The position numbers and the translations under genes were made by a program. 64,000 nt of DNA from Photobacterium obscurum (lineage in GTDB: Bacteria > Pseudomonadota > Gammaproteobacteria > Enterobacterales > Vibrionaceae): assembly GCF_026191635.1 (NCBI RefSeq), contig NZ_JAKRRW010000021.1, positions 1-64,000 of the forward strand, given 5' to 3'. This document shows, piece after piece, positions 63,086 through 64,000 of the stretch. The notes beneath the pieces were generated by a model. The model searched no databases and was not told where the DNA came from. It saw only the letters and a program-made list of their open reading frames with translations. The stretch's first letter is position 1. Each line of letters starts with the position of its first letter.

Positions 63086-63127
63086 CCCAGAACTGATCCG
63101 AAATTAAACTAACGAGAGTAATAGGGG

Positions 63128-63745
63128 ATGGATAACCTCGAACTCTTTATCTCGACTGCCGCAGTTGGGGGAACAGGAGAGTGGCTGGAAATTCCGGATG
63201 GCAAGCTTTTTTGGGCGCCGGATTTTATTTCTTCCCGTGAGTCTCAGTGTTATTTCCACCAGCTGTTGGCCGAGCTTGACTGGCGGCAGGAAACGATTCG
63301 GATGTTTGGCCGTGATGTCCTTCAGCCCCGGTTACAGGCATGGTGTGGCGAAGCGGTCTACACCTATTCGGGACTGACAATGACCCCTGAACCATGGACG
63401 CCCACGTTACTGGCGATCAAATCAGCCTGCGAGCAGGTGAGTAAGACTTCCTTTAATTCGGTGCTGGCTAACCTCTACCGTGATGGCAGGGATTATATGG
63501 GGTGGCACCAGGACAATGAACCCGAGCTTGGCGCTCACCCCGTTATCGCTTCGGTTAGCCTGGGCGAAGAGCGACGTTTTGTTCTCAAGCATCTTCTCCG
63601 CAAACAAAAGATCGAATTCAACCTAAAGTCAGGCTCATTACTGATAATGGCGGGCATGACCCAACAGTTTTGGTCACACTCCGTACCGAAAACTCAGCGC
63701 CCAAAGCAAGCCAGAATTAACTTAACCTTTCGGACCATTTTGTAA
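63128..63745 (+). CDS. alkB: AlkB-type 2-oxoglutarate/Fe(II) dioxygenase
   Basis: A 205-residue protein of the ALKBH2/3-like group. The iron site is HxD in GWHQDNEPELG and the late His in WSHSVPKT; the 2-oxoglutarate Arg is in RINLTFR. FVLKHLLRKQ is the typical strand after the HxD. It removes methyl groups from 1-methyladenine and 3-methylcytosine in DNA or RNA, repairing alkylation damage. It follows prpC by 42 bases, so the two may be co-transcribed although unrelated in function. Confidence 0.92.
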   Translation: MDNLELFISTAAVGGTGEWLEIPDGKLFWAPDFISSRESQCYFHQLLAELDWRQETIRMFGRDVLQPRLQAWCGEAVYTYSGLTMTPEPWTPTLLAIKSACEQVSKTSFNSVLANLYRDGRDYMGWHQDNEPELGAHPVIASVSLGEERRFVLKHLLRKQKIEFNLKSGSLLIMAGMTQQFWSHSVPKTQRPKQARINLTFRTIL

Positions 63746-63855
63746 TGGCGCAATATATTGATAATTGACCTAATTCTGACCTGATGTGTAGCGTTATCTG
63801 GTAGCGTTTTTGTGCATACATAAGGGATAATCAGCCCATCGTTATGGAGTGATAT

Positions 63856-64000
63856 ATGAAGTTATTGAATGCCTGCTTACCTTTAGTTTTCTCCCTGTTT
63901 GTGGGGGCGGCCTATGCGGAAACGGATCTGGTTACTGTTGATCTGTCTGCAGCCAGTCCTTCTTATCAGCAAGACGCAGCTCTTATCCGCCAGACTTACG
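63856..64000 (+). CDS. Exported protein, N-terminal part only
   Basis: The first 48 codons of a gene cut by the window end. ATG at 63856 has GGAG upstream. The protein opens with a clear signal peptide (MKLLNACLPLVFSLFVGAAYA, split here at AYA-ETD) followed by ETDLVTVDLSAASPSYQQD. Function cannot be told from this fragment. Confidence 0.75.
   Translation, partial: MKLLNACLPLVFSLFVGAAYAETDLVTVDLSAASPSYQQDAALIRQTY

Noticed and set aside
1..64000. CRISPR arrays, insertion sequences, prophage, tRNA or rRNA genes
   Set aside because: I saw no spaced direct repeats, transposase or phage structural genes, and no tRNA or rRNA signature; the only tandem repeat is the heptamer array at 58638.

Overview
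The window looks like chromosome from a facultatively anaerobic gammaproteobacterium, most likely Vibrionaceae and perhaps Photobacterium or a relative. The grounds are the RhlE, YnjE, YmdB, MobB and PrpC types, a DUF3157-like Vibrio-type protein, and a 'TATACCCAAGTA' hairpin repeat of a kind familiar from Vibrionaceae. I could run no database search, so the genus is an inference.

Layout. 1-6436: ordinary and small genes (a CxxC protein, the sulfurtransferase ynjE, the RNA helicase rhlE, a TPR protein, a NUDIX hydrolase, an S4 RNA-binding protein). 6463-20802: first half of a large anaerobic purine-degradation locus, with a ygeV-type sigma54 activator divergent from ygeW-ygeX-ygeY-hyuA-yqeA, then a GltD-like iron-sulfur flavoprotein and pyruvate:ferredoxin oxidoreductase. 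20993-26288: chemoreceptor, DUF3157-like protein, IclR-type regulator, an arginase-fold protein missing metal ligands, a YicG-type membrane protein. 26445-31626 (minus strand): a Mo/FAD-fused xanthine dehydrogenase, its 2Fe-2S subunit and a purine permease. 32170-36577: a small HTH/DUF2975 pair, a nucleotidyltransferase, an exported protein, a rhodanese/MauE pair. 36616-39772: selenium-dependent molybdenum hydroxylase maturation genes yqeB, yqeC and a mocA-like gene. 40264-58542: second half of the purine locus, comprising ygfK, ssnA, a three-subunit hydroxylase, an ATP-grasp-like gene on the other strand, ygfM-xdhD, a second permease, guaD and ghxQ. 58730-64000: mobB, ymdB, two nuclease-like genes, a lone prpC, alkB and the start of an exported protein.

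How it works together (partly inference). Transporters bring in purines. GuaD and the hydroxylases bring guanine, hypoxanthine and xanthine to urate. YgfK with XdhD/YgfM, SsnA and HyuA are placed by published work on E. coli and gut anaerobes in reductive ring opening. YgeY, YgeW and YgeX break ureido intermediates down to diaminopropionate and then pyruvate plus ammonia. YqeA takes carbamoyl phosphate to ATP. The in-cluster pyruvate:ferredoxin oxidoreductase and GltD-like flavoprotein could return electrons from pyruvate to the reductive steps, an internal redox loop in place of the formate-linked one described in E. coli.

The strongest new signal is a palindrome, TATCA-N3-TGATA. I found it six times in the window, always between genes: in front of ygeW, the fused xanthine dehydrogenase, a nucleotidyltransferase, ygfK (twice) and ygfM. 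At ygeW, ygfK and ygfM it lies about 165-185 bp upstream of a GG-N10-GC (or near) sigma54-type promoter. I propose it as the binding site of the YgeV-type activator.
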